Shown piece after piece: positions 16,831 to 25,321 of a stretch of 64,000 bases of DNA. The stretch spans positions 186,001-250,000 of the forward strand of contig JBDTSP010000003.1 of NCBI GenBank assembly GCA_039931065.1, given 5' to 3'. The position numbers were made by a program, and so were the translations under genes. Under the pieces are notes generated by a model. That model did not search any database, was not told the origin of the DNA, and worked only from the letters and a program-made list of their open reading frames with translations. The stretch comes from CADEED01 sp039931065 (GTDB taxonomy: Bacteria; Pseudomonadota; Gammaproteobacteria; Steroidobacterales; Steroidobacteraceae). The stretch's first letter is position 1, and each line of letters begins with the position of its first letter.

Positions 16831-19155
16831 GTGATCCGAAACCGGAATAACAAAGAGGAACTGGAGAGAGGACGCCCGTGGCGCGCACTTTCCTCCATCC
16901 GGCATGCGCATCGGTCGTTGAGCGGCAAGCTGATGGTTGTAATGCTTACAACCACGGCGATCGCGCTGGCCGTCGCGGGCGCTGCGCTGCTGTTCTCGGA
17001 CCTGCGAGACAACCGCGCCGCGTGGGCCACCGATCTCGGCACCGAGGCGGCGATCCTCTCGCTCTCGCTTCAACCTACTCTGTCGTTCAACGATCTCGAA
17101 GGCGCACAACGCAGTCTAAACGCGTTGCAGGCGCGCGAGTCGATTCACGCCGCGGCGCTCTACTCAGCCGACGGCACCGTCTTCGCGCAATACGTGCGGC
17201 CCGGCGAGACACCGGCGCCGGCGCGCCTGCCTCGCCTGAAGCCCGGCTCGCACATCGACGGTGGACGGGTCGAACATGTCCAGACCGTCACGCAAGGCAG
17301 CGAGCAGCTCGGCACTATCTACCTGCGCGCGCAATACGACGTTCACGGACGTGTGCGCGCCTACCTGAGCGTGCTCGGCGCCGTCATGTTCATCGGGTTG
17401 ATCGCCGCCCTGCTCGCCTCCAGCTGGTTGCAGCGCGTGGTGAGCCGGCCGATGGAATCCATGGCCAACGTCGCCCGGCAGATCGTGGAGAAACGCGACT
17501 ACTCGTTCCGTGCGGAGAAAATGACCGATGACGAGATCGGCGTGGTGATCGACGCATTCAATAAAATGCTCGACGAAGTGCAGACGCACTCGCGCGCCCT
17601 CGAGACCAGCGAGAAGCTGTATCGCGCCATTGGCGAATCCATCAACTACGGCGTTTGGGTATGCGACGCCGCGGGCCGCAACATCTACGTCAGCGATTCG
17701 CTGCTGAAACTCGTCGGCCTGACGCCGCAGCAGTCGGCCGAGTTTGGCTGGAGCGAAGTACTGCATCCCGACGACCTCGAAGAAACGATGGCCGCCTGGA
17801 AGGAATGCGCTCGCACCGGCAGCACCTGGTATCGCGAGCACCGCATGTTGGGCGTCGATGGCAAGTACCACTCCATCCTCGCGCAGGGCGTGCCGATCCG
17901 CGATGAGGAAGGCCGCGTGCAGCGTTGGGCCGGCATCAATCTCGACATCGGCCGGCTCAAGAACACCGAACTCGCATTGCTCGAAGCCGACCGACGCAAG
18001 GATGAATTCCTCGCGACGCTCGCGCACGAACTGCGTAATCCGCTGGCACCCATTCGCAATGCCGTGCGTATCCTCGATTCGGACGCCGCCGACGAACGTC
18101 AACGCAAGTGGGGCCGCGAGGTCATTTCGCGCCAGGTGCACCGCATGGCGTTGCTGCTCGACGACCTGCTCGATGTTTCACGCATCACGCGCGGGCAGCT
18201 CGAACTCAAGAAGGATTACGTCGATCTGAAGTCGGTCGTGGGCGTGGCGGTCGAAACCGCGCGGCCATTGATGGACGCCAAGCAGCACCGGCTCACGGTG
18301 TCGGTACCCGCCGAGACCATCAAGCTCGAAGCCGATCCGCTGCGCCTGTCCCAGGTTCTCGGCAACCTGCTGACGAATGCCGCCAAATACACCGACCCCG
18401 AGGGCGCGATCGCGTTGATCGCGCGCATCGAGAACGGCGAACTCGTCATCAGAATCCGGGACAGCGGCATCGGGCTCACCGAAGAGGCAATACCCGCATT
18501 GTTCACCATGTTCTCGCAGGTCAACTCCGCGGTGGATCGCGCCGAAGGCGGCCTCGGGATTGGTCTTGCGCTGGTCAAGGGCCTGGTCGCGCTGCATGGC
18601 GGCCGGGTCGAAGTGAAGAGCGAGGGCCTGGGGCGCGGCAGCGAATTCATCGTGCACCTGCCGCACAAGGTGCTCGCGCCCGTGAGCACCGCCGCCGCCG
18701 AGGAAGTAGATAGTGGCGCCGCCAATGCCAGCTCCATGCGGCGCGGGCGCATTCTCGTGGCGGACGACAATCGCGATGCCGCGGAATCGCTGGCGCTGGT
18801 ACTGCGTTTCGCGGGGTACGAGGTGTTCATAGCGTTCGGCGGGGCGGAAGCATTGGAGATCGGATTGCGCGAGCGGCCGGATGCCGGGTTGATAGACATC
18901 GGCATGCCCGGCATGAGCGGCCATGAAGTTGCCCGCCGCATGCGACTCGAAGCCTGGGGCAAGAATGCCGTCTTGATCGCGCTCACCGGCTGGGGCCAGG
19001 AGCAGGACAAACAAGCCGCCAAGGCCGCCGGCTTCGATGAACACATGACGAAGCCCGTCGACCCCGTAGAGGTGGAACGCGTGTTAGGCGACATGCTGCA
19101 GCCGTCCGCGAAGCCGCGTAAAGACGGGTCCAACGAATCCTTCCGCAATGCCTGA
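16831..19155 (+). CDS. Hybrid sensor histidine kinase (CHASE8-like, HAMP, PAS, HisKA, HATPase, receiver)
   Basis: The 774-aa protein starts at a GTG preceded by AGGAAG. Domains in order are: membrane helix at about 35-58, a periplasmic CHASE8-like sensor (60-170: LSLSLQPTLSFNDLEGAQRS), a second helix (172-193), HAMP (195-250), PAS/PAC (258-375), HisKA with phospho-acceptor His399 (LATLAHELRNPLAP), HATPase (about 500-620: NLLTNAAKY, GGLGIGLALVKGLVALHGG) and a C-terminal receiver with phosphoacceptor Asp689 (GLIDIGMPGMSG). The sensor resembles that of YfiN, and a YfiR-like gene is divergent to it with 88 bases between, so the pair likely senses a periplasmic or redox cue. It overlaps guaD by 8 bases. 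Confidence 0.9.
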   Translation: MIRNRNNKEELERGRPWRALSSIRHAHRSLSGKLMVVMLTTTAIALAVAGAALLFSDLRDNRAAWATDLGTEAAILSLSLQPTLSFNDLEGAQRSLNALQARESIHAAALYSADGTVFAQYVRPGETPAPARLPRLKPGSHIDGGRVEHVQTVTQGSEQLGTIYLRAQYDVHGRVRAYLSVLGAVMFIGLIAALLASSWLQRVVSRPMESMANVARQIVEKRDYSFRAEKMTDDEIGVVIDAFNKMLDEVQTHSRALETSEKLYRAIGESINYGVWVCDAAGRNIYVSDSLLKLVGLTPQQSAEFGWSEVLHPDDLEETMAAWKECARTGSTWYREHRMLGVDGKYHSILAQGVPIRDEEGRVQRWAGINLDIGRLKNTELALLEADRRKDEFLATLAHELRNPLAPIRNAVRILDSDAADERQRKWGREVISRQVHRMALLLDDLLDVSRITRGQLELKKDYVDLKSVVGVAVETARPLMDAKQHRLTVSVPAETIKLEADPLRLSQVLGNLLTNAAKYTDPEGAIALIARIENGELVIRIRDSGIGLTEEAIPALFTMFSQVNSAVDRAEGGLGIGLALVKGLVALHGGRVEVKSEGLGRGSEFIVHLPHKVLAPVSTAAAEEVDSGAANASSMRRGRILVADDNRDAAESLALVLRFAGYEVFIAFGGAEALEIGLRERPDAGLIDIGMPGMSGHEVARRMRLEAWGKNAVLIALTGWGQEQDKQAAKAAGFDEHMTKPVDPVEVERVLGDMLQPSAKPRKDGSNESFRNA

Positions 19156-20467
19156 AAGCCCCACCGCGGCGACGACCGCGATCCGCGGACCCGCGCTGAC
19201 ATTCACCGGCGATCCGTTCGTGTCAGGCATCGACGCCACGATGCGATACGAGAGCGATGCCATCGTCGCCATGGCGGGCGGCAGGATCACCCATTTCGGC
19301 CCCGCCTCGGCCCTTAAGGCGGCACTGCCGCCGGGGACACATATATATGAGTGCGGGCGGAACGCCCTGATCCTTCCCGGCTTCATCGATTGCCACGTGC
19401 ACTACCCGCAGACGCAGATCATCGGCGCGTATGGCGAGCAACTGCTCGACTGGCTCGAGAAGTACACGTTCGTGGCCGAGCAGCAGTTCGCCGATGTCTC
19501 GCATGCACGCGCGGTCGCGAATGTGTTTCTCGACGAGTGTTTGCGCAATGGCACGACGACCGTCGCGAGCTTTTGCACGGTGCATGAACACTCGGTTGAT
19601 GCCTTCTTCGAAGCCGCGGCCGCGCGTGGCATGCGCACGATCGCCGGCAAGTGCCTGATGGATCGCAATGCGCCCGAAGCGCTGCGGGATACCGCGCAAC
19701 GCGGGTATGACGAATCGAAGGCGCTGATCGAGCGCTGGCATGGCAGGGGCCGAGCCTCGTACGCGATCACGCCGCGATTCGCGCCGACCTCGACGCCCGG
19801 GCAGATGGAACTGGCGGGGGTGTTGTGGCAGGAACATCCCGGCACCTATCTGCAGTCGCATGTGTCGGAGAATCGCGCGGAAGTTGAATGGGCGAAGCAT
19901 ATTTTCCCCGGGCGCGCCGGTTATCTGGATATCTACGATCACTATGGGCAGTTGGGCCCGCGCGCGATTTACGGGCATGGCATATGGCTCACGGATTCAG
20001 AACTTGCCCGCATGCATGAAAGCGGCAGCGCGATTGCGCACTGCCCTACGTCGAACATGTTTCTCGGCAGCGGGTTGTTCGACCTGCGCCGGACCAAACA
20101 AGCCGGGCGGCCGGTGCGCGTTGGATTGGCCACCGATGTGGGCGCTGGCACTTCGCTCTCGATGCTTCAGACCATGGGCGCGGCGTACCAGATTGCCCAG
20201 TTGGGCGGCGGTAGTTTGTCGGCGCCGCTGGCGTTTTACCTGGCCACACGCGGCGCGGCGCAGGCGCTCTATCTGGAAGACACGATCGGCAGTATCGCCG
20301 TCGGCATGGAAGCGGATCTCATCGTGCTCGACATGAAGTCGACGCCATTGATCGAGTTCCGCATGAATCGATGCGAGTCGTTCGATGCGGCCTTGTTCGT
20401 GCAGATGACGATGGCGGACGAGCGCGCAATCCGCAACGTCCTGATCGGCGGCGAACTACTGGATTGA
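19148..20467 (+). CDS. guaD: Guanine deaminase
   Basis: The 439-aa amidohydrolase converts guanine to xanthine and ammonia in purine catabolism. Zinc ligands are visible in GFIDCHVHYPQTQIIGAYG (HxH), SHVSEN, YGHGIWLTDSEL and LATDVGAGTSLSM. Length and the PQTQIIG and CPTSNMFLGSG blocks match GuaD rather than cytosine or adenine deaminases. The start overlaps the end of the kinase gene by 8 bases, suggesting cotranscription, although a functional link is not obvious. Its 3' end overlaps the convergent second kinase by 12 bases. Confidence 0.93.
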   Translation: MPESPTAATTAIRGPALTFTGDPFVSGIDATMRYESDAIVAMAGGRITHFGPASALKAALPPGTHIYECGRNALILPGFIDCHVHYPQTQIIGAYGEQLLDWLEKYTFVAEQQFADVSHARAVANVFLDECLRNGTTTVASFCTVHEHSVDAFFEAAAARGMRTIAGKCLMDRNAPEALRDTAQRGYDESKALIERWHGRGRASYAITPRFAPTSTPGQMELAGVLWQEHPGTYLQSHVSENRAEVEWAKHIFPGRAGYLDIYDHYGQLGPRAIYGHGIWLTDSELARMHESGSAIAHCPTSNMFLGSGLFDLRRTKQAGRPVRVGLATDVGAGTSLSMLQTMGAAYQIAQLGGGSLSAPLAFYLATRGAAQALYLEDTIGSIAVGMEADLIVLDMKSTPLIEFRMNRCESFDAALFVQMTMADERAIRNVLIGGELLD

Positions 20468-22006
20468 ATGTTGCGCGGGCTTCGTGGCGACGCCACTGTC
20501 GATGATATCGAGCAGGCGTTGCGGATCCACGGGCTTGGTCAGGTGTTCCTCGAAGCCTGCGTCCAGCGCCTGCTTGCGATCCTCCGCGCGACCGTACCCG
20601 GTCATTGCGAACAGTCTCGGCGCGAGTGACGGGAACTCCGTGCGGATCGAGTGCGCCACCATGTAGCCATCGATGCCCGGCATACCGATGTCCATGAACA
20701 CGAATTCGGCCGGAAACTGGCGCAGCGACGAAAGCGCCGCCGCACCGCCGAATGCCACGAGCACCACATGCCCCGCCATTCGAAGCAGGAACGCGAGTGA
20801 TTCCGCGGAGTCGACGTTGTCGTCCACCACGAGCACACGGCGCGACACCCCACGCGGTGCCGACGCAGATGGGTTGGAGGCGGGGCCGATCGCCGTTGCC
20901 GGAACGCGCGGCAGTTGCACGCGAAATTCACTGCCCTCCCCGAGCCCGGCACTGCGCGCCTCGACGCGACCGCCGTGCATCTGCACCAGGTGCATGACGA
21001 TGGTCAGTCCGATGCCCAGACCACCCTGGCTGCGATCCAGCGTGCGGTCGCCCTGCACGAACAGTTCGAACACGTGCGGCAAGAACTGCGCATCCATTCC
21101 GATGCCTTCATCGCGCACGCTGACCACGACATCGGCCGCGACCTCGGTAGTCACCCAGATGCGGGCGCGGCTGGCCGAATACTTGGAGGCGTTGGTCAGA
21201 AGATTCGCGATCACCTGGCCAAGGCGCAGTTCATCGACTTCCACGAACACGTCCGGATCGCCTCGCTCGTACTGGACTTGCTGTTGCCGCGCATCCAGCA
21301 GGGGCTTCACTGTCTCAAGAGCCGTCTCGATCACCCGGTGAATTCGCACCGGTGTTCTGCGCAGCTCGATCGCCCCGCGCGTGATGCGGGCCACGTCGAG
21401 CAGATCGTCGACCAGGCGAGTGAGCTGAACCACCTGGCGCTGGAGCAATGCGCTCGCCTGCTTGATCACTTTGGCATCGAGCGGGTTGCCGGCGAGGATG
21501 CTCGCGACGTTACGGATCGGCGCCAATGGATTGCGCAGCTCGTGTGCCAGCATCGCGAGGAATTCATCCTTGCGCCGGTCGGCGTCGCGCAGAGCGCTCG
21601 TGGTCTCGCCCAACTTCTGTAGCGCCGCGAGCTGCGCGCCATGACTTCTCTGCAGCGCATGCATCAGCCAGGCTGCGAGCAGGCAGACGATGAGGAAGAA
21701 GGTGACGTGCGAGCTCCACTGCCAGAGTGACGCCTCGTTCGGCCAATGCGCGAACCACAGGGTTGCGACGGCTGGCGCCAGCAGACTCGCCAATATTGCC
21801 GGGCCCAATCCGCCCAGATAGGCGCAGACGAACACGCCAAGGACAAACGGCAACAACGGGGCCTGCGTCCCCAACACCGGAGTGAGCGCGGCACGTGCAG
21901 CGGCGATACCGAGCACGACGAGTACCGCGGACAGGTAACGCACCCCGTTGTTGTACCCACACAGCAGCGGCCAGGTGGACGAGGGGCTTAGGTTCAAGCG
22001 GAGCAA
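20456..22006 (-). CDS. Hybrid sensor histidine kinase with DUF4118-like membrane domain
   Basis: The 516-aa protein has an N-terminal membrane domain of about four helices (VRYLSAVLVVLGIAAARAAL to FFLIVCLLAAWLMHAL) resembling the KdpD-type DUF4118 module. HisKA has His155 in LAMLAHELRNPLAP; HATPase has NLLTNASKYS and GGLGIGLTIVMHLVQMHGG; the receiver has FVFMDIGMPGIDG and ends with LTKPVDPQRLLDI. The kinase and receiver halves closely resemble those of the kinase at 16831, so the two are likely paralogs on either side of guaD. The chosen start is a TTG at 22006 preceded by TGGAG; a GTG 21 codons in is possible. No separate output protein is adjacent. Confidence 0.88.
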   Translation of the reverse strand: MLRLNLSPSSTWPLLCGYNNGVRYLSAVLVVLGIAAARAALTPVLGTQAPLLPFVLGVFVCAYLGGLGPAILASLLAPAVATLWFAHWPNEASLWQWSSHVTFFLIVCLLAAWLMHALQRSHGAQLAALQKLGETTSALRDADRRKDEFLAMLAHELRNPLAPIRNVASILAGNPLDAKVIKQASALLQRQVVQLTRLVDDLLDVARITRGAIELRRTPVRIHRVIETALETVKPLLDARQQQVQYERGDPDVFVEVDELRLGQVIANLLTNASKYSASRARIWVTTEVAADVVVSVRDEGIGMDAQFLPHVFELFVQGDRTLDRSQGGLGIGLTIVMHLVQMHGGRVEARSAGLGEGSEFRVQLPRVPATAIGPASNPSASAPRGVSRRVLVVDDNVDSAESLAFLLRMAGHVVLVAFGGAAALSSLRQFPAEFVFMDIGMPGIDGYMVAHSIRTEFPSLAPRLFAMTGYGRAEDRKQALDAGFEEHLTKPVDPQRLLDIIDSGVATKPAQHSIQ

Positions 22007-22182
22007 ACAGACTCCAGACGCAATCAGGTTCCGGGCAAAGTGTAGGGTGCGTTATAGCGGGGAGATATGCGGAGGCTGCCTACCGTCGTGTAGGAATGGG
22101 CTGTCATGGGAGATGAAAACCGGGTGAGAGCTTCGCAGTCGATCCAGCGGCGCCGGCGCCCGGTACGCAGCTCGTCGCACGA

Positions 22183-23610
22183 TCAAAGTGAGTGCATCAG
22201 CTTTTCGTTCACGCGGACCTTCTCGAGCGACACCTTCTTCGTGTACTTCACGATGCTCGGCTGGGTCACGCCACCGAACTCGCAATCCTTCAACGTGAGG
22301 TCTTCGACCGGCGCATTGGGCAACCCCTGCGAATCCAGCACACGCACCGCGCTCTTCACCCTCAATCTCTCCACCACCACGTTACGCAATTGCGGAGTGA
22401 ACGGCCCGTTTGCGCCCTCTTCGTAGTTGAAGTCGCAGGTGATCGCCGCGCGCCCCACCTGCCCCACGTTCAGATCGCGGTAATAGAAATTCTCCAGCAA
22501 GCCGCCGCGCAATGCGTTGTTCTTGAACCGTATCGCGTACCAGAGATCCGGGCTGTCCATCTGGCAGTTCTCGGCGAACACCCAACGCGCGCCGCCGGAA
22601 ATCTGGCTGCCGACCACCACCCCGCCATGACCTTCCTTCATGCGGCAGTTACGGATCAGGATGTTCTGCGATGGCGTCGCAAGCCTTCGCCCGTCCGCAT
22701 TGCGGCCGGAATTCACCGCGATGCAGTCGTCCCCCGTATCGAACGAACAATCCTCGATCAACATGTGGTCGACGGACTCCGGATCGCAGCCATCGTTGTT
22801 AGGCCCGTGCCCGAACACCGTGACGCCGCGCAGCGTGATGTTGCGGCAGAGCACGGGGTGGATATTCCAGAACGGCGAGTTGCGTAACGTCACGCCTTCG
22901 ATGAGCACGTTCTCGCAGTCGTACGGCTGGATGAACGGCGGGCGCAGCATCGAGCCTTCGCCAAACACGCGCAGCTCCACCGGCACACTGGCTTCCGCCA
23001 TGTCGAACAGCTTCTTGCGCGCCGGGCGCTGATCGGGCATGCCCTCTTTCCAGCCGTATTCGGTCGTGCCAGCCCACGGGCCCTTCCACGCCCACCAGTT
23101 TCTCTCGCTGCCTTGCGCATCGAGCGTGCCCGAGCCTGTGATGGCGATGTTCTTCTGCTTGCGCGCATAAACAAGTGGCGAGTAATTCATCAACTCCATT
23201 CCCTCCCAGCGCGTGAACACGATGGGATAACTCCTGGGGTTGGTATCGAACAGCAACGTGGCGCCCTCGCTCACGTGCAACTCGACATTGCTCTTGAGGT
23301 GAATCGCGCCGGTGAAGAACGTTCCCGCGGGAACGAGTACGCGGCCGCCGCCTTCCTTCGCGCACGCGTCGATCGCCTTCGCAATCGACGCGCTGTTCAA
23401 GGTTGCCCCATCGGCGCGCGCGCCAAACCTCGTTATGTCGAATACACGCGCGGGGAAAGCGGGCGCGCTGACCTTGCGCGCGATGTCGGCGGCCTTTGCC
23501 CAGGCGTCATCGATGCTGATGGTCGCGTAGCTCTCGCGCCCCAGCGTGAGTGCTGCGGCAGCCGCACCGCTCTTGAGCAGAAATTCCCGTCGCGTCGACC
23601 ATGACCGCAT
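22183..23610 (-). CDS. Exported glycoside hydrolase family 28 (polygalacturonase-like)
   Basis: The 475-aa protein begins with a twin-arginine-like signal (STRREFLLKSGAAAAALTLG) and has a GGAGG ribosome-binding site 7 bases before the ATG. It is a right-handed beta-helix enzyme: VFDITRFGARADGATLNSAS opens the fold, and GH28 catalytic blocks are NNDGCDPES, FDTGDDCIAV, EGHGGVVVGS and AIRFKNN. GH28 enzymes cleave galacturonic acid linkages in pectin or rhamnogalacturonan. It stands alone; the substrate cannot be settled, and exo-acting polygalacturonase is as likely as endo-acting. Confidence 0.87.
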   Translation of the reverse strand: MRSWSTRREFLLKSGAAAAALTLGRESYATISIDDAWAKAADIARKVSAPAFPARVFDITRFGARADGATLNSASIAKAIDACAKEGGGRVLVPAGTFFTGAIHLKSNVELHVSEGATLLFDTNPRSYPIVFTRWEGMELMNYSPLVYARKQKNIAITGSGTLDAQGSERNWWAWKGPWAGTTEYGWKEGMPDQRPARKKLFDMAEASVPVELRVFGEGSMLRPPFIQPYDCENVLIEGVTLRNSPFWNIHPVLCRNITLRGVTVFGHGPNNDGCDPESVDHMLIEDCSFDTGDDCIAVNSGRNADGRRLATPSQNILIRNCRMKEGHGGVVVGSQISGGARWVFAENCQMDSPDLWYAIRFKNNALRGGLLENFYYRDLNVGQVGRAAITCDFNYEEGANGPFTPQLRNVVVERLRVKSAVRVLDSQGLPNAPVEDLTLKDCEFGGVTQPSIVKYTKKVSLEKVRVNEKLMHSL

Positions 23611-24061
23611 TCAGATTCCTCCAGGAGATTCACCAGAAACGCGCAATAACTCATTGAAATCGCCGCGATGAATCGCAGCATCGGCCCGAGCGTATGCCTC
23701 TTCGCGCAGCACTTCAAAGATCGACGGCGACTCGCGCTCGCGCGCGCAGGAATTGTTTGTCGCGATCACGAGTGACCGCTCCGCTACGGAAAAACACCTA
23801 CAGCTGTCATGGCAGCGTTCCTCGCACGCGCGAAATTCTGTCGGGATTTTTTACAGCACACCCATTTCTCGCGACTGGCGCGAGAGATTTTCCCGCGAAC
23901 TGCGCTAGCTAGATCGTCGAAAATTCTTACAGCTGAAAAATTTCCGCTTTCGATTCTGTTATGCACGGGACTAGAATCGGGCAAAGCGAGTGAAGAGAGC
24001 GGCGCGAAGAAGACGCAAGCGCCAACACGAAAAATTTCTAATGCTCAGGGAGAACTCACAA
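23611..24061 (+). other. Non-coding interval between divergent GH28 and PEP-CTERM genes
   Basis: This 451-base stretch must hold promoters for both flanking genes. It is more A+T-rich than its surroundings from about 23840 onward. A TGGCA-N-GCA pair near 23810 resembles a sigma-54 element but its spacing is one base wrong. Two TACAGCTG words (around 23800 and 23928) flank an A+T-rich section. No convincing gene or RNA is seen. Confidence 0.5.
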
Positions 24062-24712
24062 ATGTTTCGGAAAATTTTATTGAGTGCGGTGTTGATTGCC
24101 GCGACCGGCGCGGCCAATGCCGGCCCGATCACATTCAGCGAAGGATTCGACGACGTCAGCGCGCTGGCCGCTGCTGGTTGGCTCACGCCTGACAACAGCA
24201 CGCCGGGCGGCGATCAGCCGGGCTGGTTCCAGGGTAATGCGGGTGTCTTCACGTCCGACTCGGGCGCGGACGATTCGTACATCGCCGCCAATTACCTCGG
24301 CGCACCTGCCGGTGGCAACATCGACAGCTGGCTCATCACACCGCTGTTCGCGGTGGCCGACAGCAGCACGATCACGTTCGCGACCCGTGCCGGTGGCGCC
24401 TATCCGGACACGCTCGAAGTGCTGTACAGCCTGGGCAGTTCAAACATCGCCGACTTCATGTCGATCGGTTCGCTCTCGGGCAGCAACTTCCCGATCGACT
24501 GGGCGAACGTCAATCTGGTTGCTTACAGCCTCCAGCAGGACATCCGCCTCGCGTTCCGTTATCTCGTAACGGACACCTCGGTGAATGGCGACTACGTCGG
24601 CATCGATTCGTTCGAAGTGCGGGCGGTGCCCGAACCCGGAACGATCGCGTTGTTCGGTGCGGCGCTGCTGATGATGACGTTCGCAATTCGTCGTCGTCGC
24701 AACCAGATCTGA
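24062..24712 (+). CDS. PEP-CTERM sorting-signal protein with choice-of-anchor-type domain
   Basis: The 216-aa secreted protein is read from the ATG at 24062, behind GGGAGAA. It has a signal peptide (KILLSAVLIAATGAANA), a beta-rich domain (about 22-185) of the type in choice-of-anchor J proteins (SEGFDDVSALAAAGW, IDSWLITPLF), and a C-terminal sorting signal: VPEPGT, a hydrophobic helix and RRRR. Such proteins are processed by an exosortase and often accompany exopolysaccharide production. No exosortase gene lies in the window. A 14-bp perfect stem follows the stop. Confidence 0.88.
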   Translation: MFRKILLSAVLIAATGAANAGPITFSEGFDDVSALAAAGWLTPDNSTPGGDQPGWFQGNAGVFTSDSGADDSYIAANYLGAPAGGNIDSWLITPLFAVADSSTITFATRAGGAYPDTLEVLYSLGSSNIADFMSIGSLSGSNFPIDWANVNLVAYSLQQDIRLAFRYLVTDTSVNGDYVGIDSFEVRAVPEPGTIALFGAALLMMTFAIRRRRNQI

Positions 24713-24720
24713 AACTCTTT

Positions 24721-24752
24721 ATGGACGCGGCCGGAGTTCCGGCCGCGTCCAT
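24721..24752 (+). terminator. GC-rich hairpin after the PEP-CTERM gene
   Basis: A perfect 14-bp stem (24721-24734 with 24739-24752) with an AGTT loop begins 9 bases after the stop codon. There is no run of T after it, so it may be a weak terminator or an mRNA-end stabiliser separating this gene from the next two. Confidence 0.55.
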
Positions 24753-24790
24753 ACCTCATTCGTTTTCTACGGATTCAAGGGAGAATCTTG

Positions 24791-25321
24791 ATGAAAAAAA
24801 TTCACATAACGCGTCTCGCGACGGTTGCCGGTGTGACCGGCGCCATTGCGGTCGCTGCACTCGCATTCGCGTCGGGCGAGAAGTCTGCTCCGCAGACGGT
24901 TGCCGCCGCGCCTCACTTCAACACCCAGTTCGTCGGCGCACCGGCCAAGCTGGTCGAGATCGGCGATCAGTCGATGCAGACAACCGTGCTCGCCTTCGTC
25001 GACGCCGAAACCAAGCAGTTGCGGCCAGCGACCCAAGCCGAGCTGAATGATTCGGCCGCCAAAGCCGCTGCCGCCGCACCGAAGGTCGCCGCGCGCAGCT
25101 CGAGCTTCGCCGCGGCCCCGGCCGCCGCAGCCCCGGCCAGCGTGCAGTTGGCGAACGGCTCAACGATGGTCGTGCTCGACGAGTCGTATCTGTCGTACGC
25201 CGTCGCGACCATCGGTCCGGACGGCAAGGTCAAACAGGCCTGCATCGAGAAGCAGCCTAATGCGGAAGCCGCGCTGCGCACTGCGGTCGCCATGAAGGGA
25301 GCTGTCAGCAATGAGAAATAA
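24791..25321 (+). CDS. Small exported Ala-rich protein of unknown function
   Basis: The 176-aa product starts at the ATG at 24791, five bases after GGGAGAA. A signal peptide (TRLATVAGVTGAIAVAALAFASG) is followed by a section with FVDAETKQLRPATQAEL, a low-complexity Ala-rich middle (about 90-115), and a C-terminal section VQLANGSTMVVLDESYLSYAV. The arrangement of a periplasmic protein reading out an acidic residue pattern before a protease suggests a partner protein. The gene overlaps the metalloprotease-like gene by 11 bases. I recognise no named family. Confidence 0.75.
   Translation: MKKIHITRLATVAGVTGAIAVAALAFASGEKSAPQTVAAAPHFNTQFVGAPAKLVEIGDQSMQTTVLAFVDAETKQLRPATQAELNDSAAKAAAAAPKVAARSSSFAAAPAAAAPASVQLANGSTMVVLDESYLSYAVATIGPDGKVKQACIEKQPNAEAALRTAVAMKGAVSNEK

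Noticed and set aside
23810..23826. Sigma-54-like TGGCA...GCA element before the PEP-CTERM gene
   Set aside because: The spacing between the two halves is one base off the consensus and the second half is poor.
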